From the NCBI RefSeq assembly GCF_000003195.3, contig NC_012871.2:11581997-11645996 (forward strand): a DNA stretch of 64,000 nucleotides. Direction: 5' to 3'. Below are positions 11,127 through 23,460 of the stretch, in pieces. Numbering within the stretch: position 1 is the first letter of the stretch; every line of letters begins with the position of its first letter. The position numbers were made by a program, and so were the translations under genes. Under the pieces are notes generated by a model that did no database searches, was not told the origin of the DNA, and saw only the letters and a program-made list of their open reading frames with translations. This DNA comes from Sorghum bicolor (taxonomy: Eukaryota; Streptophyta; Magnoliopsida; Poales; Poaceae).

Positions 11127-13430
11127 CACCAAGTTTGTGAAGAAGAACGAGACGCCAAATTTCAGCACCAAGGCGTATGTCAAGCTAAGGCCCTTTTGGG
11201 ATGAATCCGTGCAGTACAAAATGTCAGAAGAGATCGAAGCTATTATCAGAAGGAACAAAGAGAATGCTGCAAAGAAGAAATACCACCATCATCTGGGATC
11301 AGGTGGCTATATGAGTGCCATTCCAAAGTGGGAGAAAATAGAACAGGAGATGATGGCCAGGGGGTAATACCTGAGACAATATAGGAGAATTGGGGCGAAC
11401 GCTCGAAGCCATGGTTATACGGTCATGGGGGAACCGTAGATCCCGTAACTGGATTGCTAGATTGGGGCCTAGAAATCTCAAGAGCAGTAGAGAGGCTAGT
11501 TCGTGCATGAGCAGAGGTTGCATCTGGTCTCTTCAAGCCCAATAGAGAGAATGATGAACTCACATACGCCCTTCAAATCTAGAACACGACGGGCGTACGA
11601 GAGGGTATGGGGCAGTTCTGTGGTACCATTCCTTCTCAGCTGATCAAGGAACTTATAGAAGCCACCAGAGAAAGAAGGAGGAGGAGGCAGAGCAGATTCG
11701 CAAGTTGGAGGAGTTCGTGCATAGCTCAAAAGAGCGTGAAAGAAGTCGAGAAGAATGGATGTAGGAGGATATCAAGAGGCAAGTGCAAGCAGCAATTAGT
11801 TCCTTGACAAAAGGGGGGCTACATCATCACAGCCGACAGACATCAACATGAGCCCCCCAGGTCAGTTGAAGAGCAGCTGCACCTCCATAGATGTACCAAA
11901 CCCCCAAGCTAACGTGAAGCTACGGTTCCCCGTGGATGACCTCACAGAACCAGTTAATTCGTGTAAGCTACACATTCCAGAAGAAACCGGGATGAAGAAG
12001 GTGGCGGTCGGTGTTGTAAATGCTATCAACCGGATGAGAACACCAAGAATCCATGGTCAACCGATACCAGAAGGATATGCTCGTGACTCGGTGGATAGGG
12101 TGGAGAGAGGTAGTGCCAGCGTGACTCTCGACATGGAAGGGGGAGATGGGGAGAATACTCTAGGTGAGGCGGAGAAGACATTCATTTGTTGGCGTAAGCA
12201 CTTCATCATCATTCGTGGAGTCTCACCGCCGCCACCTCGTCTTACTGATGATCAAGATCCTCAGCATAGGTGCGTGGATTCAAAAACAATTTAATTTATT
12301 TGCTAACATCCTATTCAAAAACAATTTATTCGCTAACAATTTATTCGCTCAGAACACTCGTTGTTTTCCTAGCAAGGACTTCAGTCCAAGTATTCATTCC
12401 CCAGCGCATCATAGTGTTGTGGGAGTTGAAGATGCATTGGAGGACGCGACTGCAACCCCATCTCCTCCATGACGGTCTCTAACGCTGCCACGGGCCACAC
12501 CCACCCCGCCACCGCCTTGACCACCGCCTCGAACATGATCTCCAACGCCGCCATAGGCCACACCGTCCCCACCACCACCACCGCCTCAATCCAGTAAGAA
12601 GAGGTCCGCCCCAGCACCAAAGGGTTCAGTCCCACATCCTAGAAAGAAGCAGGCCTAGGCTCCCTCTGGCTCTAAAGCAGCCAGTGAAAAGTTGCCTTAT
12701 AAGAAGACTGAAGAGGAGATAACTGCATCGGTTGCTTCTGATGTGAAAGCACACTTTGAAAATGTAAAAAGGAATTTGAAGTGAAGCAGAACCCTGAAAA
12801 GCCATACCTCTACTTACCAAAAGAGGAGCTGAGGAAGAAGGTGGAAGAGCACAACCGGAAAATGCACGAAGATTCAAAGCCTCCGCCAAAGTTGGAGTAT
12901 GAACGCCAACTAATAAAATCTATAAGAGCTCAATCCGCCTAGAAGAAAGTAGGAAATGGTGTTCCACAGCTCAGGGACACATCAAGACCTTTGACACCAT
13001 TAATTGTGGCAGATCAGTATGGTTCAAATGTGGGTGTAGTACAGAGGAAATCTGGAGAGCTCACTTTGTCTGAGATGGACTTACTTGAAAATTATTTCAT
13101 TGAGAGTGGTCTCCCATACTCCATGATTCAAAATATTGCTGTTGGACTAGAGTTTCCATGAGCGGAAGTAGTTGATGAATGGAGGAAAAATTCTGCACCG
13201 GACAGGAGTCTAATGAACCCCAAGCACCTACATGTACTCGGTACGCAGATGTTTGGAATCAACAATTGGTGCATGGAGGCTTCTAAAGGCGGAGGTGATT
13301 GGATTTCTATTTGAATTTGAAACCATCACTACTTTCGTGGCGATGACCTTATCTTAGTCCAGATGGGCGAATTACACCAGCTATGCCACATGGATGCTAT
13401 GGACAAATCACTCATTAGCTGCTTTTGTTT
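11127..13430 (+). pseudogene. CACTA1 gene, central exons
   Basis: Continues the En/Spm-type domain with KLRPFWDESVQYKMSEEIEA and GGYMSAIPKWEKIEQEMMAR. A decayed stretch with several stops follows (11367-11830), then VDDLTEPVN, RMRTPRIHGQPIPEGYAR and GGDGENTLGEAEKTFICWRK, all familiar from grass CACTA proteins. A likely intron is 12270-12352, then a proline-rich linker (about 12480-12600). A lysine-rich region and ESGLPYSMIQNIAVGLEFP lead up to a GTAAGT donor at 13431. Stops and frameshifts mean it is not functional. Confidence 0.7.
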
Positions 13431-13522
13431 GTAAGTATTTTTTGTTTTTATTAAACTCTCCAGTATGTCTATATAGTAGTAATCCTTACACACATACTTG
13501 TCGATGGACTCACTATATGCAG

Positions 13523-14259
13523 GCTCTAAATAACTGAGCTCAGATCCAAAAACGATAGTACTCTTGGATTTGTTGATCCTTACGTCGTTTTCTAGGAGCC
13601 AAACCCTTTGGCGATTTGGATCAATGACATGTGTATGAATCTTATGAGGTTCTTCATGAACCAAAAAGACAAAAAAAGCATACTCTTCCCATACAACTTC
13701 GAGTGAGTTATACATATATAGTTAACATGCAAGTGCGCACCTTTAATTTTACTTAACCCTAATCTACGACTCATCTCTCTATGAACAGCTTTCACTGGAT
13801 ACTCATAATCATTGATCTTGCTGAAAGTAAGTTGGTAATCTATGACTCAATGAAGAAACCACAACAAGATTACCAAGATACGATAGACATCATTCAAAGG
13901 TAATTTCGATCCATTTGCATGCATAAAGTAGAATAAGCTTGTATATATGCATACTTAACGATCCAACTCTCTTGTTTCAAATATATCATTGGTTTAGGGT
14001 TTGGGAAAGATTCATTGTTCGGGAACATCTAACTCAACGTAGGGCGCCACTAAAGATAATACAGCTACAAGTAAGTTTATCCTTCTCATCAATATACATG
14101 GTATGTCTTATATCCTATCTTTTGTACGAGATGAATCTTTACATCCTACAGTGGATCTTGAGACAAGAACCGGGGAACAACTTATGTGGATACTATGTTT
14201 GTGAGTATATTATGGCAGTAACAAATAGAATTCCAGAAGAACACCTCAGAGGATGTAAC
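13523..14259 (+). pseudogene. CACTA1 gene, Ulp1 (C48) protease exons
   Basis: Four exons encode a Ulp1-like cysteine protease domain. The exons are 13523-13702 (MNQKDKKSILFPYNFE), 13789-13899 (FHWILIIIDLAESK and LVIYDSMKK), 13998-14070 (RFIVREHLTQRRAPLKIIQL) and 14152 onward (QEPGNNLCGYYVCEYI). The His of FHW, the Asp of IYD, and the Gln and Cys of QEPGNNLC match the expected C48 catalytic residues. GT/AG sites are present and the 13702/13789 junction keeps frame. One stop lies in the first exon. Such proteases accompany many plant CACTA and Mutator-like transposons; their role there is unclear. Element C cuts the last exon at 14259. Confidence 0.78.
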
Positions 14260-15872
14260 TGTTGGCGACGCTTATTATATAAAAATAAATATCTTTTTAT
14301 AAAAAAAATAAATAGAAAATAGGGCTTTGATCTAATCTTTCCACGAGTTTTGGTATATATGCTGTTTTCAGGTATGACACGTGGAAAAGTGCAAAAGATA
14401 CAAGAAATGCGCAATGCAAGAATTCGTATTTAGAAAAGACGCAAACCAACTCCAATAGAGAAAAGCCCACAAAAGATGAACTGGACCCATCCGTAACCGC
14501 GAGGAGGATCAGGGCTCAGAGCACAACCGACCACGCGAAGGTGGTGGCCAGAGGGGCCCACCTAGGTTGCGGGCGCAACCAGGTGCAGGCGCAACCCTTG
14601 TGGCGGTTCCCTGGCCCCACCTTCTTCTGGCGGTTGCATGGCGGCATGCATAGGACGGTTTCACCTACTACTATATTTAGATCCCGCAAACCGTCCTAGT
14701 TGAGCTATAAATAGATGGCTCCCCTCTCATTTGTAACACACACCATTATTTGGAGCAACACACCTCACATTCTACACTTGTTCTCTTTAGTTTAGTACTA
14801 GTAGTAGAGCAAGGTGAAGCTAGCAAGGAGAGCTTGTCTCCTTGGAGGATCAAGAGTGTCTTGGTATGAATACAATTATGCCTTCCTCCATGAGCGAGTT
14901 CTTATATTCTTTATACAGTTATGCTTTTGATCTATAGTCTTGTTCATATCGTGATCATAGTTTATGAGCTAGTTCATAGTTCTAGCTCTATGTTCTTGAT
15001 ATGTTCATCACAGTTCTTCATCGTTCATCAAGTTAATATGAATAGAGGAAGAACTAGGGATGAGATAATGGTTCTCTGGGCTATAATGGTCAATCTTAGC
15101 CGAGCTTGTCAATCCGAAGGGTTGGGGTCCCGGGAGGCTAGGGGGTGTTTCCAAGTACACGGGCATGGTGCTCGGGTATGCGGAGACCCGAGGATATGCG
15201 GGTATCCCACGGGCAGAGGGGTAGGTGGCAGGGTGGTGACAACCCTGTCATCCTTCGTATTCCCCCACGATCGGATATTCGGTAGGAGTCATGTGAAGTC
15301 TCTATTTGCTGGCAGACCAGCTATGGAGATCTCCCGAGTATCTCAGACTTAGCTCTAACTTGTTCTTATTAGCTAGATGACCTGCTAACAGATCCGTTGT
15401 GTAACTTGTATACGACCATGCCTGCTCGCGTAGTTATTCTTTTATTCTTTGTTTTTCCTTTATTCCTTGAGGTTGCTCCGATGTGTGTCCGCTATCAATT
15501 CAACTACATGCTTACCCCTGTTTATACTATATCTACCATGCATTTCAATAAGTAATCATGTTTATAACCAAAGCTAGATGCATTCACAATGCCTTCCTAT
15601 GGAAAATTATAAATACGACACCCCTGAATACTCACGGGTTGAAATGCTACAATGATAGTTCTGTGCGCTTGCAGAGCAATTTATTTCTATAACTGAGCTA
15701 TCGATTGGCATACCTAAGTACCTTTTGCTTAAGATTGTAATCCTTGTGCACCCACACAGCGCCGAGCCACATCTTGCATATCGTAACGATGGTTAGGAAG
15801 GCCAATCTGTCAATTCTAATCATCAGTACCAGACTGCACTGCCTAGGCCAGCACCGTAAAAGGCCTTGGGTT
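14260..15872 (+). repeat. 5' LTR of C, first part
   Basis: Aligns with 48528-50147 of the 3' LTR. It carries paired GGCGCAACC boxes at 14572-14580 and 14588-14596 (16 bp apart) and a TATAAATA box at 14706-14713, so transcription should start near 14740. Element B splits it at gggtt (15868-15872); the last 108 bp are at 35045-35152. An ORF at 14921-15352 lies within the LTR and recurs in the 3' LTR; it has no recognisable domain. Confidence 0.9.
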
Positions 15873-16902
15873 TGTTGACGTTTCTTAAGTATCAATTTTA
15901 ATTATCAAATAAATAAGAGAAAGGACCAATATGCAAACAACACCTAGAATTAGGGTTTGATCTGACAGAATTCCACGAGTTTTGTTGTTTCTCTGTTTCT
16001 GCAGGGGGTTATCAGGAAATAAGGAAGAAAGGCCCACATGTTGGGATTACATAGAGATATCAACGCACCGCGCAATTTTCTACCATCTAGAAGACTCCAG
16101 AAGCCACGGGAACAAAGCGGAGGCCGAAAGGGGCCTGGCCCAGGGCGCCCGCCCTGAGGACCAGGGCGCCCGCCCCCTCCTGGATGCCAATCAGAACTCT
16201 TTTCGTGGACGACGCTCCACCGACCTAAAGGATCAAGGATAACCGTCCAATCAATGTCGGTTTGATCCAATGGCTCACGTTCACTTGAGGGGACTATAAA
16301 ACCAGACCCCCTGGTCCCTGGAGGAGACAAGTTCATCATAGAGTTGAGAGGAGCCCACGAAGGAATACCTCTCCTCTAAATAAAATTTCTTTTAGGCTTA
16401 GCATCAAATGTGAGTAGAAATAGATCTTCTAGTTTCTACTAGAATGAGAGAGATAGAGTGGAGGTGTAGATCGGAGGAAGCTTGGCCTGTTGGTGTCTAC
16501 TCCGAGCTTGTACCTGCGGGATCAAGTTCTCCTAACCCGAAGCTTGCTCCTAGGATTCTTCAGTATTTCGACTTCTAAATTCTAGTAAGTTCTTGTTTTA
16601 TTGTTCTTTGGTTTATGAGTTTACTCTAATCTCTTCGCGTAGAGTTTAGAGTAATCATCTCTAGCGTAGACGTGATGTTTGGGCTAGGATACTCATAGAT
16701 ATTCCCTGACTAGCTAGACCGTGGTAGTAGCGAGAAACGTGACATTTCTGAGTTACCTTTGCAAACCATATCTCGTTAGCATGAAGGATAGGGTTTATAG
16801 GTGCGGGTTGAATATCCTCTATGGTGTCTAGATTCCGTAAGCTTCCCCAATAGAGCAGTAGATCATCCTTACCAAGGTTAGAAGGAGATTACAATTGTAG
16901 TC
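15873..16902 (+). repeat. 5' LTR of B, first part
   Basis: Aligns with 33816-34848. GGGCGCCC boxes lie at 16143-16150 and 16164-16171 (21 bp apart), with TATAAAA at 16295-16301. Element A splits it at tagtc (16898-16902); the remaining 198 bp are at 24677-24874. Confidence 0.9.
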
Positions 16903-18112
16903 TGTTGATATTTGGTAACGCAATCAGGAAATGATCCGCAAGCGCACGGATATTGGGGAGCATTTCACCCGGGAGGTTATCCAGAGTTATCGTATTTATA
17001 TTTTTACCACTGGGAGAAAGGGTGCATCTGACTATCAAAATCTATTGCTACTATCCCTTTAGGCTACAAAGAATGTTTCTCGATGTGAGTGATGTATAGA
17101 GAAGACTGCAACCGTAGTCTCGTTCTAACCTTGGTAAGGATGATCTACTGTTCTATTGGGGAAGCTTACGGAATCTAGACACCACAAAGGATGTTCAACC
17201 CGCACCTATAAACCGTACCCGTCCTGCTAACAAGATATGGGATACAAAGGTAACTCGGAAATGTCACGTTCCTCGCTACTACCACGGTCCAGCTAGTCAG
17301 GGGATATCTATGAGTACCCTAGCCTAAACACCACATTTACGCTAGCAATGATTACTCTAATACTCAACCGGAAGAGGATTAAAGTAAACTCATAAACCAA
17401 AGAACAATAAAACAAGAACTCACTAGAATTAGAAGTCGAATTACTGAAGAATCTTAGGAGCAAGCCTCGGGTTAGAAGACTTGATCCTGCAGGTACAACC
17501 TCGGAGTAGACACCGACAGGTCGACCATCCTTCGATCTACCCCTCCACTCTATCTCTCTCAATCTAGTAGAAACTAGAAGATCTAATTCTACTCACATTG
17601 GATGCTAAGCCTAAAATAAATTTTATTTAGAGGAGAGGTATTCCTTCGAGGGCTCCTCTCAACTCTATGAAAAACTTGTCTCCTCCAGGGGCCAGGGGGT
17701 CTGGTTTTATAGTCCCCTCAAGTGAACCAGGGCCGTCAGATCAAACCGACATTGATTGGACGGTTATCCTTGATCCTTTAGGTCGGTGGAGAGTAATCCC
17801 CGAAGAGAGTCCTGTTTGGACTCCATGTCTGGGCGGGCGCCCTGCCTCTGGGCCCGTTCGGCCTCCGCTTCCTTCCCGTGGCTTCTGGAGTCTTGTAGAT
17901 GATAGAAAATTGTGCGGTTCGTTGATATCTCTATGTACTCCCGACATGTGGGACTTTCTTTTGTATTTCCAGATAACCCCCTGTAGAAATAGACAAACAC
18001 CAAAACTCGTGGAATTCTGTCAGATAAAACCCTAAGTCTGGGTGTTGGTTGCATTTGGATCCTTTTCTTTATTTATTTGATGAATATATTTGGTACTTAA
18101 GGATCATCAACA
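16903..18112 (-). repeat. 3' LTR of A
   Basis: TG...CA LTR next to the polypurine tract. It keeps one GGGCGCCC box (17835-17842) where E, B and F have two, and a minus-strand TATAAAA at about 17704-17710. ORFs read across it (for example 17667-18035) recur in every LTR of the A/B/E group and are not genes. Confidence 0.92.
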
Positions 18113-18126
18113 ACTCCCCCAAGCTT
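18113..18126 (-). other. Polypurine tract of A
   Basis: The minus strand reads AAGCTTGGGGGAGT directly before the LTR start TGTTGATG. This is the expected plus-strand primer. Similar strings occur at 19781-19793 and 22115-22128 inside the element. Confidence 0.85.
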
Positions 18127-20436
18127 ACCTCTTGCTCGTCCCTGAGCAAGGATGAACTCAAGAGTTTTTGCAGTGGTTTCATGCCTTAAAAGTAAGATCT
18201 CATCTCTGAGTTAGAGTAAACTGTTAAGACTTAGAACTTACTCAATTTACCTTTCACCATGGGGCTTGTAACCGTCACTTGTGTCTTGAGCAGTTAAAAG
18301 ATAGAACGGTCAAGTCAAGCGCCATGTCTCTTATACTTGATCAGCTATAGCTCTGGAGTTTTTGCAGATTTTCAAATAAAACTCAGAGATTCCTTATATG
18401 ATTCTCTCAAATCTCTCTTTTGTGGTATTTCTGGATCCTTACCAAGACAGTAATGGTATATGCCTTCTCTCAAAGTATGTGGTATTCTTGGTATAATGCA
18501 TAGTGATATTGCCTTCTCTCTCACCCTACTCTAATAAGGTTTTGATATGTGGTGCTCATAGGTGGGAGACAGATAATACATACTTACAAGACATTTATTG
18601 CATAGTGAAACCATGGATCTAGAGAAACAAATCAATAAGTCAAATCAAGATGTGCATGTGTGGCGAGTGCATGGTGTATGGTGATAATGGTGATAATAAT
18701 GGTGAAAGTCTAATTCTACTTTTGCTCTTTTGAGGGGATACATACCTTTCTTGCACTTTGAAGCTTTTTGAGGAGAATGAGATGCTCTATATTTTTTTCT
18801 TTCCTCTCACGTGGGTATCTTGTACCCCTAATTCTACTGTCGGACACTTGTCCATTTTTACCTCTCGTCTCACTTTTTCTTTTCTTTTGAGGTTCCGGGC
18901 ACTTGCCCCTTTTTATTTCCTCGTATTTATTTTTTTCTCTCTCTTTTTTGTCTTCTTCTTTTTTTCTTTTTTTTGAGCACTCATCTCCTGAAATAATGTA
19001 GCAAGTGGTAGTAACCAAAATAACTGGAGCATTTATTTCACAGGGAATAACAGGGATAGGAAAATCTTTTTGGCTATTCTCTCCCGGATTAGGAGTAGAA
19101 TACTTTTGGGTGGCTCTGGAGATGGAAGTGAGTGGATATATGTGGATGCGTACTTCCGGAGTAGAAGCAGCATGTGTGAGTGAATGTGCAAGTGAATCTT
19201 GATTTTAACCACATGACAAGCTCCTAAGGGTCTACACAGCTTGACCACACTCAATGCTCATAAGCAGTAAAAAGTAAATGTGTGGCTCAAAGTCTAGCAA
19301 GCATGTATATATGGCTGTGGTAGGAATTTAAACTCTCATCGTACAGGAACTCATCATGTGTTATTTTTAAGATTTTTCAAAGAAAAATTCTCTAGAATTC
19401 TAGCATCTATAGGAATAGATAAACAGCAGCTCAACCTTCCCATATCATATCCGTTAACAACTTAGACTTTAGATCAAGTACTCTTCCCACAAGTTCAGGT
19501 ATAGTGCAAATCTTAATTCATAACTGTCATGCCTAAACTTGAGAAAGATTTCAATTTTTAGAACTAGTCATGGCAGAGCAACTATTCATCATTTCCATGT
19601 GAGAGCTTATCATAAGGGTTCATAGCAAACCTTATTTATTTATTTATTTAGCAAACTAAGCAAAGATATATATAAAAGCAAAAAATCTTTATTTAGGTTT
19701 TTTATGATTATGCATCTTTTTATTATTTGAGTAAGGTATAAACGCGAGTAGAAACACTTAGCTGGATAAATGGGGGATGCTCTCCCCCAAGCTGGATTTT
19801 GACATAATTTCTTCTAATGTAGCTAGCAGGTGGCGGAGGTGTATTTGAATGTCGGCAGCACTCTGACAGCGATTAGAATGTCCTCCGTCTGCTTGTCTTC
19901 TTTGATCCTTGAATTTTGTGGAGCTCAAATAGACAACAAAGCTTTGTGGAACTAGTTAAGTGTTAGCATAAATATCTAGCCTTTATCATGTTTAGCCTCC
20001 TCAATAAATGTTACTCTCTTTGGTAGGATCACAATCTTATTTTTATATTTTCATTTTTATAGAGCAGAAAAAATATTTATTTTATTTTTATGCCACCACA
20101 GTCAATGTACCTATGGGTTTTATGCCATGAGCATACTCACATGGGGCTTACTATTTTTAACATTTTTATTTTCTTTTTAAGATGATATGAACCTGATTAA
20201 CTAAGCAAACTATTGAAAGGAAAAGGATAACTACCAAGTTTACCTCTTGGCAAGGCGTTCAGTGTTTTTAAGTCCTCCGAACGGGACTCTCCGTTTCTCA
20301 GTCGTCCTAGGATTCGCTGGATGGCATAGTCGGTGGTTCCGGCGGCGGCTCCTCTTCGTGTATAACTATCTTCTCCCTCCACACCTGACTCGGTGCTACA
20401 GTCTCCTCATGACAGTTATGTTCAAGCTGTATGTCT
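18127..20436 (-). other. Non-coding 3' region of element A
   Basis: No gene. It holds the block shared with B, C and F (18342-18420), two small hairpins, GGACAAGTGTCC (18842-18853) and GGGCAAGTGCCC (18897-18908) on the minus strand, and a long pyrimidine tract (18905-18975; purine-rich in the sense strand). A second polypurine-like string is at 19781-19793. From 18991 on it matches element E. Confidence 0.8.
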
Positions 20437-20880
20437 TCAGATCTTACCACTTCTCCTTTGTAGTCTGCCCATCCGTCCTTGTTGATTTGCCTCCTCTAGT
20501 TTCGGTTGCGTCGCCTTCTTCAGAGGGGAAGTGCATGTGGACTTTCCGGTTCCAATATAGATGATGGCTTTGATAGTGTTGAGGAATGGTCTTCCAAGGA
20601 TGGTGGGTGGATCATACTCGTCTTCTCCCATGTCAATGACTTGAAAATCATCTGGAGCTGAATATATGTTGGTTGTAGGGGCATGGTTCCATGCTGGAGC
20701 TGATAAGTGACTGCGACCTTTATGTTGTCGTCAGATCTGGTGTCGTAGAGTGTCTTCTGAAAAGAGTATCCATTGATTGTGCACTCGATGCTTGGAACAC
20801 TAGGGTCGTCCTTCTTGATCAGGAAAGGCGACTTGAGTCAACGATCTTGACCCCTTCCAGCAAGGATCCAATGTTTTAAG
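20437..20880 (-). pseudogene. Retropepsin remnant in element A
   Basis: On the minus strand one frame gives CTINGYSFQKTLYDTRSDDN, matching the flank of a retroviral-type protease active site with DTG changed to DTR. A second frame gives PPTILGRPFLNTIKAIIYIG, the conserved ILGRPFL strand of the same fold. The two parts are in different frames. This is the only trace of pol in A. It is absent from E and is bracketed by a short direct repeat (20259-20276, 20869-20885). Confidence 0.75.
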
Positions 20881-22684
20881 TCCTCTAGACAAGAATTCTT
20901 ACCGTCTTCATACTTTAGGTGCATCATTTGATTAGGTGTGGACCTTGACGTCTGCACCTCTTGATACGGAGTCACCCATGTTCTTCGCTTGCCCAGCAGT
21001 TCGAAGTGCGGTGTTGGCAATATCCTGCTCAGTGTGTTTGTGCTCATAGATCCAAGTCCTTCACTTCGTGGAGTCTGGGAGTTGTAAAACTCCTCCATGT
21101 TTTGTTTGAAGTGTACCTATTCATAGAGACAAGGCAGAGATCAAGTGCATGGGCCCTGTTGGTGGAAAACACCAAGAGAACCAAAAGTGTATTTGTTCTT
21201 CTCTAACCTTAAGCATAGTGAGCAAGACAAAGTTGATGGATCATGAGTGTAGCATTTGTCAGATCAGATGGCTCAACCTAATGGAAAGATAATCTATCTA
21301 TATTTATGTTTTGTTTATATCTTCCAAAGATTGAATGTGCAACATTTTAGCTTATATGATTAGGAGTGTGGGATCACGAAGGTAGTACTAAGAACAAATA
21401 TTAAAGGACTAAACATGTTGAATTAATTGAGTTGGTTAATCTGGAGTTATAAATCATACATGTTTCTCTTTATTTATGTGAATGCTAGAACCAAGGAGAA
21501 GCTTATAAAAGCGATAGTCAAGTACCTTAAGGTGTTACCTTACTTGAAGAGTGATGGTATAGTATCACCTTGTGGAAGCTTTCCTTTTCTTAGCGGTTGT
21601 GCATCGTGTTTGTGGCACTCTCCATAGATCATCTCTTTATGATAAATGAGCTATGTCCTTCTTGTGCAAATTGTTAAACTTCATGTGTCTCCTTTATCTC
21701 CAATGAGTTTGTATCTCAGGACTTCCCAGGTTGATATTGAAAGTTTTCTTGCAGGGGTTAGTCCAACAAAATATCCCATATCTACTATAGCATACTATCG
21801 GCTCAAAAATCAACCTAGACACCATGTCTAATTTGATTTAGGAGGGCATTTTAACCTAAGCACCATACTTAATTTAAAATCCCTTGGAAGTAAGATCATC
21901 ATTCCTAACTAAGCACCATGCTTAATTAAGAGATAAATGAAACTACTCCAAACCTAGACATATACTAAAGCAAATAAAGGTAACGTGAGAGCATTTATAG
22001 AGATCTACTCAAGTGGAGGTGAAGTAGTGTAATTAGTATATAACAAATTGAGCATGTCTCAAAGGTAAGGACAACCAACATAGCAACATGGCAAATGATG
22101 TTTTTATATAAAGTACTCCCTCAAGCTTGAATTTTGCAAAATTCAAGATTGGATGAATTTAATTCAATGTTGCATGATGATTGGTTGGGCATACCTTGCG
22201 CTTGACATTCATCTGATCTTCTTGCTCCAATCCTAGAAAGGTTAGTGGCAAGAATACCCAAAGGAATATTTCTACAATTATCTTTATATGCTCAATACAC
22301 AAGGCAATGGTGCAAATAATTCATATTACGATCTGATAAGTGCTTATTTAGGACACTAAGCTTGTCCTTGGGAAACCATCAATTTATGTCGGTGAAGTGG
22401 TTTCCCCTCCGACGCTGACCTATATCAAGATCAACTCAACAAGATCTGCAATATTTATTATAGACATATGCATCGACAACCGCCCTTTTAAATTTTTTAT
22501 AAATAGAAAGGAAAAGGGGGTTGGAGATCTCAAATGCGGTGATGTTGGAGAGACCAATTGATTGGGGAGATGTTTTATATGATCAAGGACTTGGTGAGGT
22601 ATTTATGAAATAACTTCCATGCTCACTGTTGTTTCTCTCATTCTCAAACTCCAAGGATGATTCTTCATGAATGCTTAAAATTCC
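20881..22684 (-). other. Non-coding internal region of element A, gag-proximal
   Basis: Matches E at about 1290-2790. It holds a polypurine-like string AAGCTTGAGGGAGT at 22115-22128 on the minus strand. No protein family is recognisable; the short frames at 21427 and 21646 repeat those at the equivalent places in E. Confidence 0.78.
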
Positions 22685-23341
22685 TCAAGGATTGTCTCTC
22701 GAGTTTGTTTTATCTATCCATAACCATTGACGTTGCTCTTCTCGATCCTCCTTATGGTCTTGGTGACTCTTATGGATGGCATGTCTAGAGAGATTCATTG
22801 GATCATCGGGAGGTTCAAGAGAAAGAGCATAGTAGAATTTATTAGGCTCAAGGATGGGTTGGATAGCCGAATCATGGGATTGGAATGTTTGGAAATCGGC
22901 TATTGAAACTTCCTCTCCTTGTTTGGGAGATGATTCCTTCTCTATCTCTAGGATATTTTTATGAAGACTAGTGCAAGAAGGATGTCCACAAATGAATACA
23001 TACCTTCCTTTACTAATAGATAAAGAAAGAAAGACTCTACCAAAGGTTATATGATTAAGACCAATGTGAAAATATCGAGAAAAAACATGGTCTTGTAGGG
23101 CTAGGTCTAAACCAGAATTTATAGGAAGATTAACAGATTCCCTAGGTGTAGCTAAAAGTGCATTATCTTCTCGATTAAAAGATAGGACCTCGGCTATAGA
23201 AAAGGGTTGGTTTTGACCTATTGCAATCAACTCCGGACACAAATCATAATTAGGGGCAGGACTTGTTGACTCCCATGGTCTATGGCTAGTCTCCGAAGGT
23301 GCAAAGAATTCAATAATAGGTATGGAATTTAAGTTATCCAT
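22685..23341 (-). pseudogene. gag: Deleted gag remnant of element A
   Basis: An ATG at 23341 (MDNLNSIPIIEFF) sits in the normal gag position inside the primer binding site. The frame stays open for 218 codons, but the central capsid domain seen in E is mostly gone: QNQPF is present, while WKLFPFSL and the following helices are missing. The C-terminus resembles the acidic tail of the E protein (SHQDHKED). Probably an internally deleted gag that gives no particle protein. Confidence 0.65.
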
Positions 23342-23435
23342 AAAGATAAAAATAAAAAGATAAAAGAATAAAAGTATAAAAGTATAATACAAGATAATAG
23401 CAAGACTTAAAGTTATCTCAGCAAACCGTCTTTCT

Positions 23436-23452
23436 CCCCGGCAACGGCGCCA
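23436..23452 (-). other. Primer binding site of A (tRNA-Asp)
   Basis: The plus strand reads CCCCGGCAACGGCGCCA, a perfect tRNA-Asp 3' end, eight bases from the 5' LTR. It defines the minus orientation of element A. Confidence 0.93.
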
Positions 23453-23460
23453 GAAATGCT

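Noticed and set aside
13329..13715. 128-codon minus-strand frame over the Ulp1 exon
   Set aside because: The plus strand in this place reads the conserved MNQKDKKSILFPYNFE exon with splice sites; the minus frame is its shadow.
14921..15352. 143-codon frame in the C 5' LTR, with a longer version at 49108-49623 in the 3' LTR
   Set aside because: Both LTRs descend from one template, so shared open frames are expected; there is no recognisable domain, and the frame lies in the transcribed leader.
17667..18035. Recurrent frame with the stretch FIVPSSE and DQTDIDWTVILDPLGRW in LTRs of A, B, E and F, and its opposite-strand partners
   Set aside because: Translated LTR sequence spanning the TATA region and GC boxes, open on both strands in several copies; repetition reflects LTR homology, not a gene.
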